64,000 nt of DNA. It comes from Formicarius rufipectus. Its lineage: Eukaryota; Chordata; Aves; Passeriformes; Formicariidae. How positions within the stretch are numbered: the first letter of the stretch is position 1; every line of letters starts with the position of its first letter. Location of the stretch: assembly GCA_013399695.1 (NCBI GenBank), contig VXAU01004424.1, positions 1,060,959 to 1,124,958 on the forward strand, in the 5' to 3' direction. A program made the position numbers and the translations under genes. Below are positions 53,645 through 62,336 of the stretch, one piece after another. Under the pieces are notes generated by a model, which was given only the letters and a program-made list of their open reading frames with translations, had not been told where the DNA came from and did not search any database.

Positions 53645-55384
53645 ACCAAATACAATCCCTCTCAAGTTAAAAAGAACAATTTTCAATGTAAGTGAAGTAG
53701 CAGCTGAGTAATTTAGCACAGCCTAGAAAATTAGTATTTCAGCGTTGACAAAATAATGGTAAAGTCATCACCACTGCACACTGCAAAGACAATGCAAACA
53801 ACCCTGTGTAGAGACCTCCTTCCACCCACTACCATCTCATTACTGCACTGGGCTCTGTTTCAGAGGAAAAATAATGCAGGGGAGAGAGTGGACAATGAAC
53901 ACTGAGAAGGAAACAACACAGGGAGGGAGTCAATCCTTTCCCTGGACCCAGTTCAGCTCAGTCTAGCACTGTTTAGCACAACACTATGCCACAAAGATTA
54001 CTTGTTCTTCAAATAATTGTATGCTGTACACCATTTTACTGCTGCCAAAGACAATGTTGGTTTTACAGAGTTGGAGAAACATGCATTCTAGCAAGAGAGA
54101 AAAAGATTTGACACTGAAATATGCTTCATTTAATTTCCTAATTTCTATCTAAGAAACAAAAAGTGACAACCATTTTAAAGAATTAGCAGAGTCCTAGAGA
54201 ATGAAAGCAAAACCTGTATCAAGAAGACACAGGGAAGTGAATCACTGCTTGAGTACAAGACATTAAAAATTAAAGAATGGGAAGTCAGCATGTGAACATA
54301 TGGTGTGAATAGGAGCTGCAGCTCCAACACCACAGTAAAAACTCATTTTAACAAAGAGTCAGTTAAGTTTTATGAGTGCAGGGTTTTCCTGCATTATCAC
54401 TCAACTATGGTACTGAAATACAAATGTATAAGTGGTTAAAAAAAAACCCAAACCCAACAAAAAAGCAACTAAGAATCACACTGCATCATTAAAGAACTTA
54501 ATTTCAAGAGAAAAAAGTATTCGTGATATAAGTAATCAATTTCTTAAATAATAGGAACAAAGATACGCATGGTAAAAATCAAGTGCTTGAGTACAGTTGC
54601 TCTCTCTCTCTAAATCCAACACTCTGTTACAATTAGCCCTGATGAGCTAAGCATCATTTTATGGGACCAAATTCTGTGAAATTCTGAACACACTCAAGAA
54701 ATGCCAAACACCACTGGCTATTGAGTTTAATCTTTCTGACAGGCAGAGAAAATCTTGACTGGTAGCATTAATGAACAGCAACTCTCTTGCAGTTATCAGG
54801 AGAGAATGAAAGAAAATGTGATACTCAAGGAATATTTAAATAATGAATCACTAAAATATTTTCTTCATGAAACAAGTAGGCTGAATTTAGAGGCCATGCT
54901 GACGAGGGGAATGATCTGACCATGTGTTGCTTTGAGCAATCTATGCAGTTTACAGATTTGGGGAAAAGTGGAGAACAGCTTCTGGGAGCTTCTAATTCCC
55001 TTTCCCACTTTTAGAACAGACAGTCAAAGGCAACACAAGGACAGAGACGCAAAGGGAGACTCAGCTCTCCCAATCCTCCTCTCAGGGCACTACTGGAGGG
55101 CAGGAGGAGGGGAAAGAATTGCTACTGGCTGTAAACCAGCAGCAAAGGGAGAAGGGGGGGAATAAGACTATCAGTTCTCCAGCCCACTGCCCCTTAAAGC
55201 GTGAGAGTAAATGCCAGACTAACTCTGCGGTAAGAGGATTTGGTAATTTATAAATGGCCTGCCTCTGCCATGAGCCGTTCATAGCTGTGGGGGCACAAAA
55301 GGGAAAGGAACTACTTTTTCAAACTCCACAGCCTGACTCACAAAAGCAAGCAGGCCAACAAATGATGCCTCACCCACTCTTAAC

Positions 55385-55880
55385 CGCACCTCCCTAGTAC
55401 CGCGCATCACCACCGACCGCCGTCCGCTCGCAGCCCATGGGGCGGCCGCAGCTCAAAACGCACCTTACACACCTCGGAAAGTTGTAGGGACCTTTTTCCG
55501 CGCCCCAAACCCGTCCCTCCCGCCCGGCCCTCCGGTCGCTCCCCGCCCGGGCGGCCGGCAGGTGGAGCCGTGCCGCTCCGCAAAGCGCCGCCCGCACTCA
55601 CTTGCAGTCGCGGTCCTCCAGGTCGAAGTGCGGGTTGAAGTTGATCATGATGCGCTGGTAGGGCTCCGGCGCCTGGATCAGCCACTCGCACTTCTGGCTG
55701 GGGTGGTAGGACTGCGGGTAGCCTGGAGACGTGAGGTATCCGGGGCTTAAGATCTTGATCGTGTCGCCGCACTTATCTGCGAGGGGGAAGCAAACAGATG
55801 GGCTGGTCTCAGTGTCCCCCCTGGCAAGCACGCGCACGCCAAGAGGGCCAGCCGACCGCCGTGGGAATGCCGCGGACCCG
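55385..55880. promoter_or_regulatory. NRP1: CpG island over NRP1 exon 2
   Basis: About 0.5 kb of GC-rich, CpG-dense sequence centred on exon 2 and its flanking intron, separated from the promoter island by about 3 kb of ordinary sequence. It includes GGCGGCCG-type motifs and GC boxes. Exon 2 alone (175 nt) is too short to explain the island, as the flanking intronic DNA is equally CpG-rich. It may be an alternative promoter, an intragenic regulatory element or an orphan island. Confidence 0.6.
55602..55776 (-). CDS. NRP1: NRP1 coding exon 2: first half of CUB domain a1
   Basis: Encodes residues 23-80 and the first two bases of Lys81. The product begins KCGDTIKILSPGYLTSPGYP and ends NFNPHFDLEDRDC. 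The SPGYLTSPGYP motif is typical of the start of a CUB domain, and Cys25/Cys52 match the first CUB disulfide. Cys80 should pair with Cys102 from exon 3. The a1 domain contributes to class 3 semaphorin binding. The acceptor is a pyrimidine-rich tract ending CTCGCAG (AG at 55778-55777); the donor is GTGAGTG (55601 downward). Length is 175 nt: entered in phase 1, left in phase 2. The exon lies inside a CpG-rich island, which is unusual for an internal exon 3.2 kb from the promoter. NRP2 was considered, but the residues fit NRP1 better. Confidence 0.97.
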
Positions 55881-58800
55881 CAGCCTTCTACAAGCAAAAT
55901 TATGCTGCATCCTTATACCTTTAAAGGCATTTTTGCTACATTGTACCACTGGGAAGAGGCCTTCCTCTCCATCCTTAAGTCCAGCGGCAGGACTGGCAGC
56001 AGGTAACAGAGGATACCCCATTTCTAAGCAGTATCCTTTTGAAAAGCCTGCTGCTCCAACAGTGCCCCGGACAGTGTGAAAACCTTGCACCCTGACATTA
56101 ACAGCTTTAATGTTGGCTTAGCAGAGTATGTAGGACACAATTAACTCCAAAAAGTATAATCTTCTTAAGAATTAAGTTTTAAGAAAAGCTGGGAGATGTA
56201 AAGGGATGCCATTTGATCCCTTGCACAGCTATGGAATAAGCCTGGTCTGTATCACTGACCACTGGGATTGTCTCGGTGGATCCAGGCTCATTTGCAGCAG
56301 ACTCTCCCTTTGTTTTATCAGTCCATAAATCTAGGCAGGTTGAAACTATTTGTGCTCTTCAAACCCAGGGTAGCAGAGAACAAAGTAGCTCTAGTGAAGC
56401 AGAAATCATCCACTATTTATTCTTTCAAGGAAGTTTGTTCATGCTTGGAGACTGCATCAAAGTAATGGAGCAGAACAACATCTCTTCCTCTCCCCTCCAT
56501 TCCTTTCTCTCCCCAAGAACAACAAAGATTTATTTCTAATAGCAAAATAGTTGTAAGAGTTTCCAGAATCACCAAGTGTGACTGTGAAATGTGGTATGCT
56601 GCATCTTAATCCTTTGGTTATCATTGTCAGGGTTGCATTTTAAGGTTTATAGAAAAAATAAAAACGAGCAAGAAATCCAGAGTACACAGTCACTTGCTTC
56701 ACTGTCCAGTGCAGGTTTGTGTTATCACTTGGATTTCTTTCCATAGATCTTCAGGAAGGAAGAAATTTCTCTACACACTGATTGTTTCATTTTGAGAAAT
56801 AAAACATGACAGTAAACTATGGACAGGAAGAATGTCCCCACTAAAAAGACTATATCACTACATCCCAATAGTATATACAGGCTGCAGTGCTCTATCTAAT
56901 ACATTCCCCATGAAAGCAAAATGGCAATCCTTGCTCTCAGCATGAATTTATAAATGTACAGGATTTATTGTAGGAAAAGCAGGTCAAATGGAAATGAATG
57001 AGGAAGCATACATCAAAAATGCATAAAGCAACTCTCTTTATAGAAATTATTTGCCATAAATTAGGAGTGAAGGAGATGATACATACTCAGCTCTATGGTC
57101 AAAATCCAGATACTGCTAAGCACATTGCTGGGAAAGGCTATCTTATTATATTTCCGCTGTGCCTTAGCAAAACAGGCTGTTTTCCTCTGACCAGAACAAA
57201 AGGAATTGCAGCTCAAAGCTCAAAAGCTGTCACTGGTGATCTTGCTAATCCGCTGTTTGGGGCTCTCAGGGAATCTTGCCTTTTCCTCCCTGTGTAAGCA
57301 CACTCGGAAAGTGATCCTGTCTCATTAAGTCCACTCCAGCCCTGCAAACAACATGGCAGAGTCTGGCATCTGTTAAATGCCTGAAATAAAGCAGTGCTGC
57401 TTCTAGTCACTTGATAGAGTCACTTCAGAGGATGCTGAGGTGGACTCACCACCACCAGTACTCCTTAATCTGCGACTTCTGGGAAAGTGACAGTGTAATA
57501 AGATAATGTGGTCTGCTAGACTCCCTGGCTCTGTGCAATCTCTCTCACACTTGATTACGAAGAGCAGTTTCTAATGTCTTTGTACTATTAGTTCCAAATA
57601 AGGTTAATGAATTAATTTAGTGGACACTAATACTGCATGTAGGTGAAGGTGGCATTAGTAGGTCTGGTAGGTTATAGAGGAGGTTAATAGCCTCGGTGAC
57701 TCCAGCTGGACCACCACATTAACCACTCATAGTGGAGGCTTCCAGTCAGCAACCTGCTCTACTCTCCTTCTTTGACAGGGAGACATGATCAACAAGAGCA
57801 TAGGGTGGCCCACTCACACTCCTCAGAGGTACAGGACTAGCAGCAACATGGGTTTATGTGGGAGGCAGCTGCCCACACCCCTCACCTGGGCTGGGAGATG
57901 AGCAAAGTGCACCTCTCAGAGCATCCCCATGCCATGCTTGGTACACGCCTCTAGCACCTTTGCCCCTGTGCCACAGCACTGGAAGAGGCAACTTGTCCCG
58001 ATTAAATTAAGCAGCCTCCTCAAAACATATTGGGAAAGAGATTACCTTCATCATAAAACATGCAATTTTAATACTCTCTCTTGCCTGACACTCCACTTGC
58101 GGTCCCTTATTAAAACAATATACCAGCGTAAGTGGAAGATGCTCTCTTCTTTTAAATTACTTAGATTAAAAACCCAGTCAGGCAAAAGTAAATATTTGAT
58201 AATTAGTTAATAATAATTGCTCAGGATTTGTCAGGAGAGGAAGACATGTGCAAGAGCAAAACGTCAAGCAGTCCCACAATTAGACCATCTCTCAAAATGC
58301 ATCACGCAGTGAAATATTCACAGTGCCCTGGCATTGTTCAGGGAAGAAGGAGCACGCTGCTTTTAATTAGTTGTGTTTTCAAGGACTGCCTGACAGTAAA
58401 CTAGCTACATCACTCATTTGTTATGGGATTTCTTCTCCTGGAAGGGAGCCTTGAGCCTTCACAGAGGAGCTCAGCTCCTCTCTTGGCACAGTGCAAGTTG
58501 TATGTAAACTGCAGACTTGGGAAAGGGATACTCTAGAGAGCTCTCCATGTGAAGACTGTTCTCAGGTACACACACAGCTAGTAGGAGGCATATCTAAAAT
58601 TTTATGCTTTGCAAAATAGAAAGGGCGGGGAGGGAAAAGAAAGCCTTCCCTTTAAGTGTTCATTATCTTTCAAATATCGAAGGAGAGACATTTAATTGCC
58701 TATTGGATAGGACATTATTAAGATAATTGGCTATCCCGATCGAGTGAGAATGAGCAGCCTGCTTCATACAACAATCCGAAATAGCAGAGAATAAAATCGG

Positions 58801-59000
58801 AAGGCAATGCCGGGGTGGGCGATCCTCGGACAAGGACTCCGCCGCATCCCTCCTCCGGCAGAAAGTTCTTCCCAGCCGGGCTCACGTCGGTGTCGGTCCC
58901 ACGGCCCTCCGGGCCCCAAACCCGCCCCCCGCGCCGGCAGCCCCGAAGCCCGGCCCCACATCAGCCCAAGCTGAGACCCAACGTCCCACGTTACACTCAC
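55777..59000 (-). other. NRP1: NRP1 intron 1 (3224 bp)
   Basis: Bounded by donor GTGAGTGTAA and acceptor CCCTCGCAG; phase 1. The promoter-side end is CpG-rich. About 58640-58760 is an AT-rich block with homeodomain-like, GATA-like and CCAAT-like motifs. At 57887-57884 an AG|GTGAGG juxtaposition with pyrimidines before it resembles a fused acceptor/donor. No coding sequence was seen inside. Confidence 0.9.
58640..58760. promoter_or_regulatory. Possible intron-1 regulatory block
   Basis: An AT-rich block 240-430 bp downstream of exon 1, sharply different from the adjoining CpG island. Within about 60 bp it holds TTTAATTGCC, two ATTGG (inverted CCAAT) motifs and AGATAA (GATA-like). Motif clustering beside a promoter suggests a transcription-factor platform, but conservation cannot be tested here. 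Confidence 0.25.
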
Positions 59001-59067
59001 CGCTCCGCAGAGCCCTGGCGAGGGTGATGGTGAGGGCTGCACAGTGCAGGAGAAGTCCCCAATCCAT
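59001..59067 (-). CDS. NRP1: NRP1 coding exon 1: start codon and signal peptide
   Basis: Encodes the first 22 residues of neuropilin-1, the single-pass co-receptor for class 3 semaphorins and VEGF-A that works with plexin-A and VEGFR2 at the surface of neurons and endothelium. The peptide starts MDWGLLLHCAAL, has a hydrophobic core and ends ALRS. An A-R-A motif at residues 17-19 suggests signal-peptidase cleavage after Ala19, just before the DKCGD start of the a1 domain. The ATG (59067-59065) has A at -3 and G at +4, a strong Kozak context. The exon ends with one base of a split Asp codon, followed by the donor GTGAGT (59000-58995). The start was chosen because it immediately precedes the signal peptide; an in-frame ATG exists 168 nt upstream in weak context. 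Residue identities are read from the sequence, and the gene name comes from family knowledge. Confidence 0.95.
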
Positions 59068-59235
59068 TTTCCCTTCAGGTGAAAGGAGGAAAAAAATAAA
59101 AATGCCCTCCACGCACAACTCTTCCTTAAATCCTCCAGCCGGAGTGAGGAGCAGAAAGCACGGTCCGCAGGGGCAGTCCCGGGGGCAGAGGAGGCTGGCT
59201 TCTCTCTGTGCCTCAAGCCGCCCGCATCCTATCAT
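59068..59235 (-). other. NRP1: In-frame 56-codon N-terminal extension of NRP1
   Basis: From the ATG at 59235 the frame stays open for 56 codons and runs directly into Met1 of NRP1. Initiation here would put 56 residues, including several Cys, before the signal peptide. The context is weak (T at -3, A at +4) and the codon just before is TAA. The normal start at 59067 has much better context, so the extension is more likely minor or unused. The sequence is certain; its use is inference. Confidence 0.3.
59213..59227 (-). CDS. Minimal upstream ORF (4 codons plus stop)
   Basis: ATG at 59227 with A at -3 and C at +4 encodes M-R-A-A and then TGA. It starts 8 nt downstream of the in-frame ATG at 59235, in another frame, so ribosomes passing the first uAUG may start here. 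It is too short to be a functional peptide on its own, but minimal uORFs can affect initiation downstream. Confidence 0.35.
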   Translation of the reverse strand: MRAA

Positions 59236-59301
59236 TTAGCTCCGGCTCCCTCTCCCTTTCCCCACACTTGTTCTTTCTCCAGGCGCCGCTGCCCCTGCCA
59301 T
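59236..59301 (-). CDS. Upstream ORF, 21 codons, in the NRP1 leader
   Basis: A short ORF starts at 59301 in strong context (G at -3, G at +4) and encodes 21 residues rich in Gly, Ala, Arg and Ser. Its TAA stop (59238-59236) is followed without a gap by another ATG in the same frame, which is open into NRP1. This layout could reduce or redirect initiation at the main start. It is real sequence, but its use depends on a transcription start upstream of 59301. No homology is recognised. Confidence 0.45.
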   Translation of the reverse strand: MAGAAAPGERTSVGKGRGSRS

Positions 59302-59463
59302 TCCCAGCAAGACTAGAAAGCCAAATGAAAACGAGGGGGAAAAAAAAAATAACAAAAACAAAACCCAACAAACACACAAACAAGACAGACAAAAATCCTG
59401 GCGGCTGCCGGCACCTCGGGAGCGCTCTGCCGGGCGGGCTCCGGGAGACGGGGCGGCGGTGCT

Positions 59464-59651
59464 CTGCAGAGGGGAGAGAAGGAACGAAAAGCGGCCGTGA
59501 GCGGGGACCAGCCGGGCGCTGGAGTTTGGCAAACTGCGTCCCCCCGCCTGCCCCGCTCTCCGCTGCTGCGGCTCCCGGTGGGTTGGAGCCCTGGGGCGGC
59601 AGTACCGGCGATGCCGACGGTGCCCGGCGGTGCCCGGCGCCCCGCACTCAC
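59464..59651 (-). other. NRP1: Predicted 188-bp intron in the NRP1 5'UTR
   Basis: On the NRP1 strand a near-consensus donor CAG|GTGAGTGC (cut between 59652 and 59651) is followed 188 nt later by a strong acceptor: an almost pure pyrimidine run ending CCCCTCTGCAG (AG at 59465-59464). Both sites are well formed and the spacing is normal for a short vertebrate intron. It would join a noncoding exon ending at 59652 to the exon carrying the signal peptide. No transcript evidence is available here. Confidence 0.45.
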
Positions 59652-59800
59652 CTGCCCCGGCGGGGACGAGCGAGCGCGCTGCCGCCGCAGGGACTCCCGG
59701 CCGGCCTGGGAAGAGAGAAGCGCCCGGGCGGCTCCTGCTCGCAGCCTGAGGAAGAGGAGCGCAACTCAGCGGCAATAAGAGAGGCCGAGGAGCCGCCGTT
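59652..59800 (-). other. NRP1: Possible noncoding first exon of NRP1
   Basis: GC-rich sequence upstream of the CAG|GTGAGT donor. It contains no ATG on the NRP1 strand, as expected for a leader exon. The upper boundary is a guess, set below the GC box at 59826-59833 because no TATA box is seen and CpG-island promoters usually start just downstream of such boxes. Confidence 0.3.
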
Positions 59801-59813
59801 TCCCAAGCCCCAG

Positions 59814-59853
59814 TCCCCTCCCCCTCCCCGCCCTCCTCCTTCTCCTCCTCCTC
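59814..59853 (+). repeat. Polypyrimidine tract in the promoter
   Basis: About 40 nt of almost pure C and T on the + strand (CCTCC-like units), so G/A-rich on the NRP1 strand, ending at an ambiguous base N (59854). Such tracts can bind zinc-finger factors or adopt non-B structures; here that is inference. It also overlaps the first GC box. Confidence 0.7.
59826..59833 (-). promoter_or_regulatory. GC box (Sp1/KLF-type site)
   Basis: Reads GGGCGGGG on the NRP1 strand. It is placed upstream of the predicted noncoding exon and inside the CpG island, consistent with a TATA-less promoter. Confidence 0.5.
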
Positions 59854-59921
59854 NACCTGCGCCCATTGCCCCGCGGGCTCCTGCGCGGCTTCTGCCGTGT
59901 CCTGCCGTGCCCCGGCCCCAC

Positions 59922-60000
59922 GCACACATACACACACACACACACACACAGACACACACACACACACAGACAGACACACACACACACACACACACACGCA
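59922..60000 (+). repeat. (CA)n microsatellite, promoter-proximal
   Basis: About 79 bp of CA dinucleotides with a few GA interruptions. It lies roughly 0.9 kb upstream of the NRP1 start codon, between the two GC boxes' flanks, and reads (TG)n on the NRP1 strand. Alternating purine-pyrimidine runs of this length can form Z-DNA. Confidence 0.97.
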
Positions 60001-60001
60001 C

Positions 60002-60009
60002 CCCCGCCC
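60002..60009 (-). promoter_or_regulatory. Second GC box (Sp1/KLF-type site)
   Basis: Reads GGGCGGGG on the NRP1 strand, directly beside the end of the proximal (CA)n tract. Same motif as the site about 175 bp nearer the gene. Confidence 0.4.
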
Positions 60010-60535
60010 ACCTCCCGGCTCGCTCCCCTCACGTTGCCCCACGCTAACCCTGCCTCGTCCCTTCCAGGACCACCCCCTCTGTCACTTTTCCCCCCTTCCA
60101 ACACTCTTTGTTTCGTGCGGGATTGCAGCCAAGCGTCCGTTCCCACGCATGTCCCTCGGAATCCTTGCTGTTCCCCATTGGGACACCACCGGCCCCTGTG
60201 ATCCTAGGGGAGGTTGGCTGTGCTCTTGTGAGGTGAGAGGACCCCCATGTGTCAGGCTCATCCGGCCACTGTCCTCATCCCCTTTGCGTTTCTGCATTTC
60301 CAGGAGAGGCCTCCCTTCATCCGCTCCCTTCAGACGATCTTCCCACCCTGGCTGTCATTCCTGTCTCTTTGAGCTTGTGTTGTGGCTTTGCCCCTCCAGT
60401 CTGTCTCTCTGTCATGAAGCCTTTTGAGGGGCTGAGGAGCTGCTGGGGTCCCCTAGGGCCGGCTCTTCTCCCCATGGAGGCTGTGCAGCATGAAATCCCC
60501 ACTGGGGAGTGTGTGTCTCCTTCTGATCATCTACC

Positions 60536-60537
<2 letters not shown>

Positions 60538-60573
<36 letters not shown>

Positions 60574-60638
60574 AGACACACACACACACACACAGACACA
60601 CACAGACACACACACAGACACACACAGACACAGACACA

Positions 60639-60673
<35 letters not shown>
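60538..60673 (+). repeat. (CA)n microsatellite with regular GA interruptions
   Basis: About 136 bp of CA repeats broken repeatedly by CAGACA units at short intervals, giving a higher-order pattern. It lies about 1.5 kb upstream of the NRP1 start codon and just outside the CpG island. Confidence 0.97.
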
Positions 60674-60675
<2 letters not shown>

Positions 60676-62282
60676 GCACCAGAGGACAGGAAAAAAGCAG
60701 GGACATAGTGGGCGCTGAATCCTGCTGCTTTGGCTGCACGGTCTGGTGCTCACCAGCTATGGACCCTGTCGCTTCCTTGCCCTATTGCCCTGTCTTACAG
60801 GCTGTCCCTGCACCTGGGGAGTGATCACTTAGCAGAACCCGACTGCTTCTTTTATGTGGAGTACTTTGAGGTGCCTGTGCGTGGAGGCAATTTGGTCACT
60901 GGGGTAGGAGTTAGAGGAAGAACTCCAAGGCTGAAAGCTGAAACATAGTGTTAAATGGTCCCCAAAGATGCGTCTGTGCTAGGAAAATGACCTGAGGCCA
61001 GCAGTGGATGTCAGCCACTCTCATTTCCCAGAGCAGTTTGAAAACGATTTGTTACTGGTGCACAGTCGAGGCAAACACTGTTAATGCTTCATCTGGAAAG
61101 AGGTCTGATAGGAGGACCTATTCCACAAGGAGTCTTGCTGAAGGATGCAGTGGGAAAAGAGTTGGGCTTTGCGGGGGGCAGGGTCATCCTCCAAGTATAG
61201 GCCAAGTAAATCCCTGTCCACTCTGAAGATGTGACCATGTTTGAAGTAGTTTTCAAACATAGTTTTAAATCCGCAGTCACACAGATTAACTACAAATGTG
61301 TTACATCTGTGTACAGAAATCATACACAGATCCAGCCTCCTCCATCCCATTGTCTCTAGCCCCAAGTCTAAGACTTCCACTCTCACTCTCCCGCACTGCC
61401 CTTTTGAAGCTCTGACTTTAAGGTCAACTGAAGTCTAGAGATTAAGTCCATAGGAAATCTGTCTGCTGGTTTCATACTGCACACTCTCACTACTACTTTC
61501 TGAATTTTTGCCAGACATTCCCCTTTTCTTCTGTGTTTGCAGTTCTGTAATATTGTACACTAAGTGCAGTTTGATCTTGCTGTACTCTGTACACTTCATT
61601 CTTTCCTTTCTCAGCTTCTGCTCCTGCCCATGCCTGTGTCTGCAGGCAGGCTAGAAACTAGGCAGGCTGGAACTAGTCAGATTGAGTTATTGGGTTCAGT
61701 CTCATTTCCCCGTCTTTAGGCAGTCTCTGGATCATCATTTCCAATACTTATGCATTTCCTTGATTGATTGGAATGTATATTTTATGGATAGCGCATTAAA
61801 CCCCCTTAATTTCTTTATTTTTTTTTCTTTTAGAGAAGTTCCCAGAACAGGGGGGAAGGGGAGAGTTAGCAGTGCTTTCTGATTATTAAAACTCTCATGC
61901 TGCTGGACAGTCCTTGAGATAAATTGGTTCTGTCCTGAAGCATATCATAGTTTGCAACTGTCTGAACAACAATATAGGTTTTAAAATAAAGTAAACCTGT
62001 TTTTGAAAACAGAAATTGCCTGCTGGTTGTAGCTTACTAAGGAGTCGCAGAAATGTATACATACAAGTTTGTTTTAAAACCTTGGTCTCAGAAGCCAAGA
62101 TTAATTCTGTAAGTGACAAATAGTAAGCAGATACCCAGAAAGCATGTGTGTCAAGAATTACACGTAGCGCATGAGAGTGATGGCTCTCTTGCTTTAGGAT
62201 TAGTATATTCTGTCACGTGCTTTATACAAATCTGCAAAAAGGAAAGAATAATTCCCAGTTGTATGCTCTAAAGATGCTCCAC

Positions 62283-62336
62283 ACCAACCAACCAACCAAC
62301 CAACCAACCAACCAACCAACCAACCAACCAACCAAC
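62283..62336 (+). repeat. (ACCA)n / (CCAA)n microsatellite
   Basis: 54 bp of an uninterrupted tetranucleotide repeat (about 13 copies of CCAA). The purity suggests recent growth and likely length variation between individuals. Confidence 0.97.

Larger units (their letters stand above)
13190..55601 (-). other. NRP1: NRP1 intron 2 (42.4 kb)
   Basis: The largest piece of the window; phase 2, donor GTGAGTG, acceptor ending CTACCAG. AT-rich and mostly unique. It contains the long (TTTTC)n tract, T/G-rich runs, a G-rich tract, MIR-like and palindromic MITE-like remnants, and a candidate recursive splice point near 31324. Locally GC-richer but CpG-poor patches lie around 25.3-25.6, 40.2-40.7, 47.3-47.6 and 49.9-51.2 kb; I recognise nothing in them. 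No second gene on either strand could be supported. Confidence 0.9.
59068..59463 (-). other. NRP1: NRP1 5' leader (probable 5'UTR)
   Basis: Sequence just upstream of the start codon on the NRP1 strand, with GC-rich and T-rich parts. It starts after a strong acceptor (CTCTGCAG, AG at 59465-59464) if the predicted leader intron is real. It carries three upstream AUGs at 59301, 59235 and 59227, described separately. A T-rich block (A-rich on the + strand, about 59336-59395) lies near its 5' end. The true transcription start is not visible; if transcription starts closer to the ATG, part of this leader is promoter instead. Confidence 0.65.
58795..60165 (-). promoter_or_regulatory. NRP1: NRP1 CpG-island promoter
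   Basis: Dense CpG dinucleotides and high G+C run from about 58.8 to 60.16 kb, against an AT-rich background on both sides. The island covers exon 1, the leader and the presumed start sites. No TATA box is apparent on the NRP1 strand. Two GC boxes reading GGGCGGGG on the NRP1 strand lie at 59826-59833 and 60002-60009; mammalian NRP1 promoters are known to depend on Sp1. A 40-nt pyrimidine tract and a (CA)n tract also sit inside it. The edges were judged by eye. Confidence 0.85.

Noticed and set aside
57878..57892. AG|GTGAGG acceptor/donor fusion in intron 1
   Set aside because: Intron 1 is only 3.2 kb, too short for recursive splicing to be likely, and the pyrimidine tract is modest.
59236..60042. 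268-codon open frame on the minus strand across the promoter
   Set aside because: Val-Cys repeats come from the (TG)n tract and the rest is GC-rich filler. Only its last 21 codons are of interest, as a uORF.
59208..60047. 279-codon open frame on the + strand across the promoter
   Set aside because: It runs through GC-rich sequence and a (CA)n tract giving Thr-His repeats, contains an unresolved base, does not begin with a good ATG and has no domain. It is an artefact of stop-poor CpG-island DNA.
61081..61386. 101-codon minus-strand frame upstream of NRP1
   Set aside because: No domain, no splice context and no sign of an upstream promoter. Considered as an unknown exon but unsupported.
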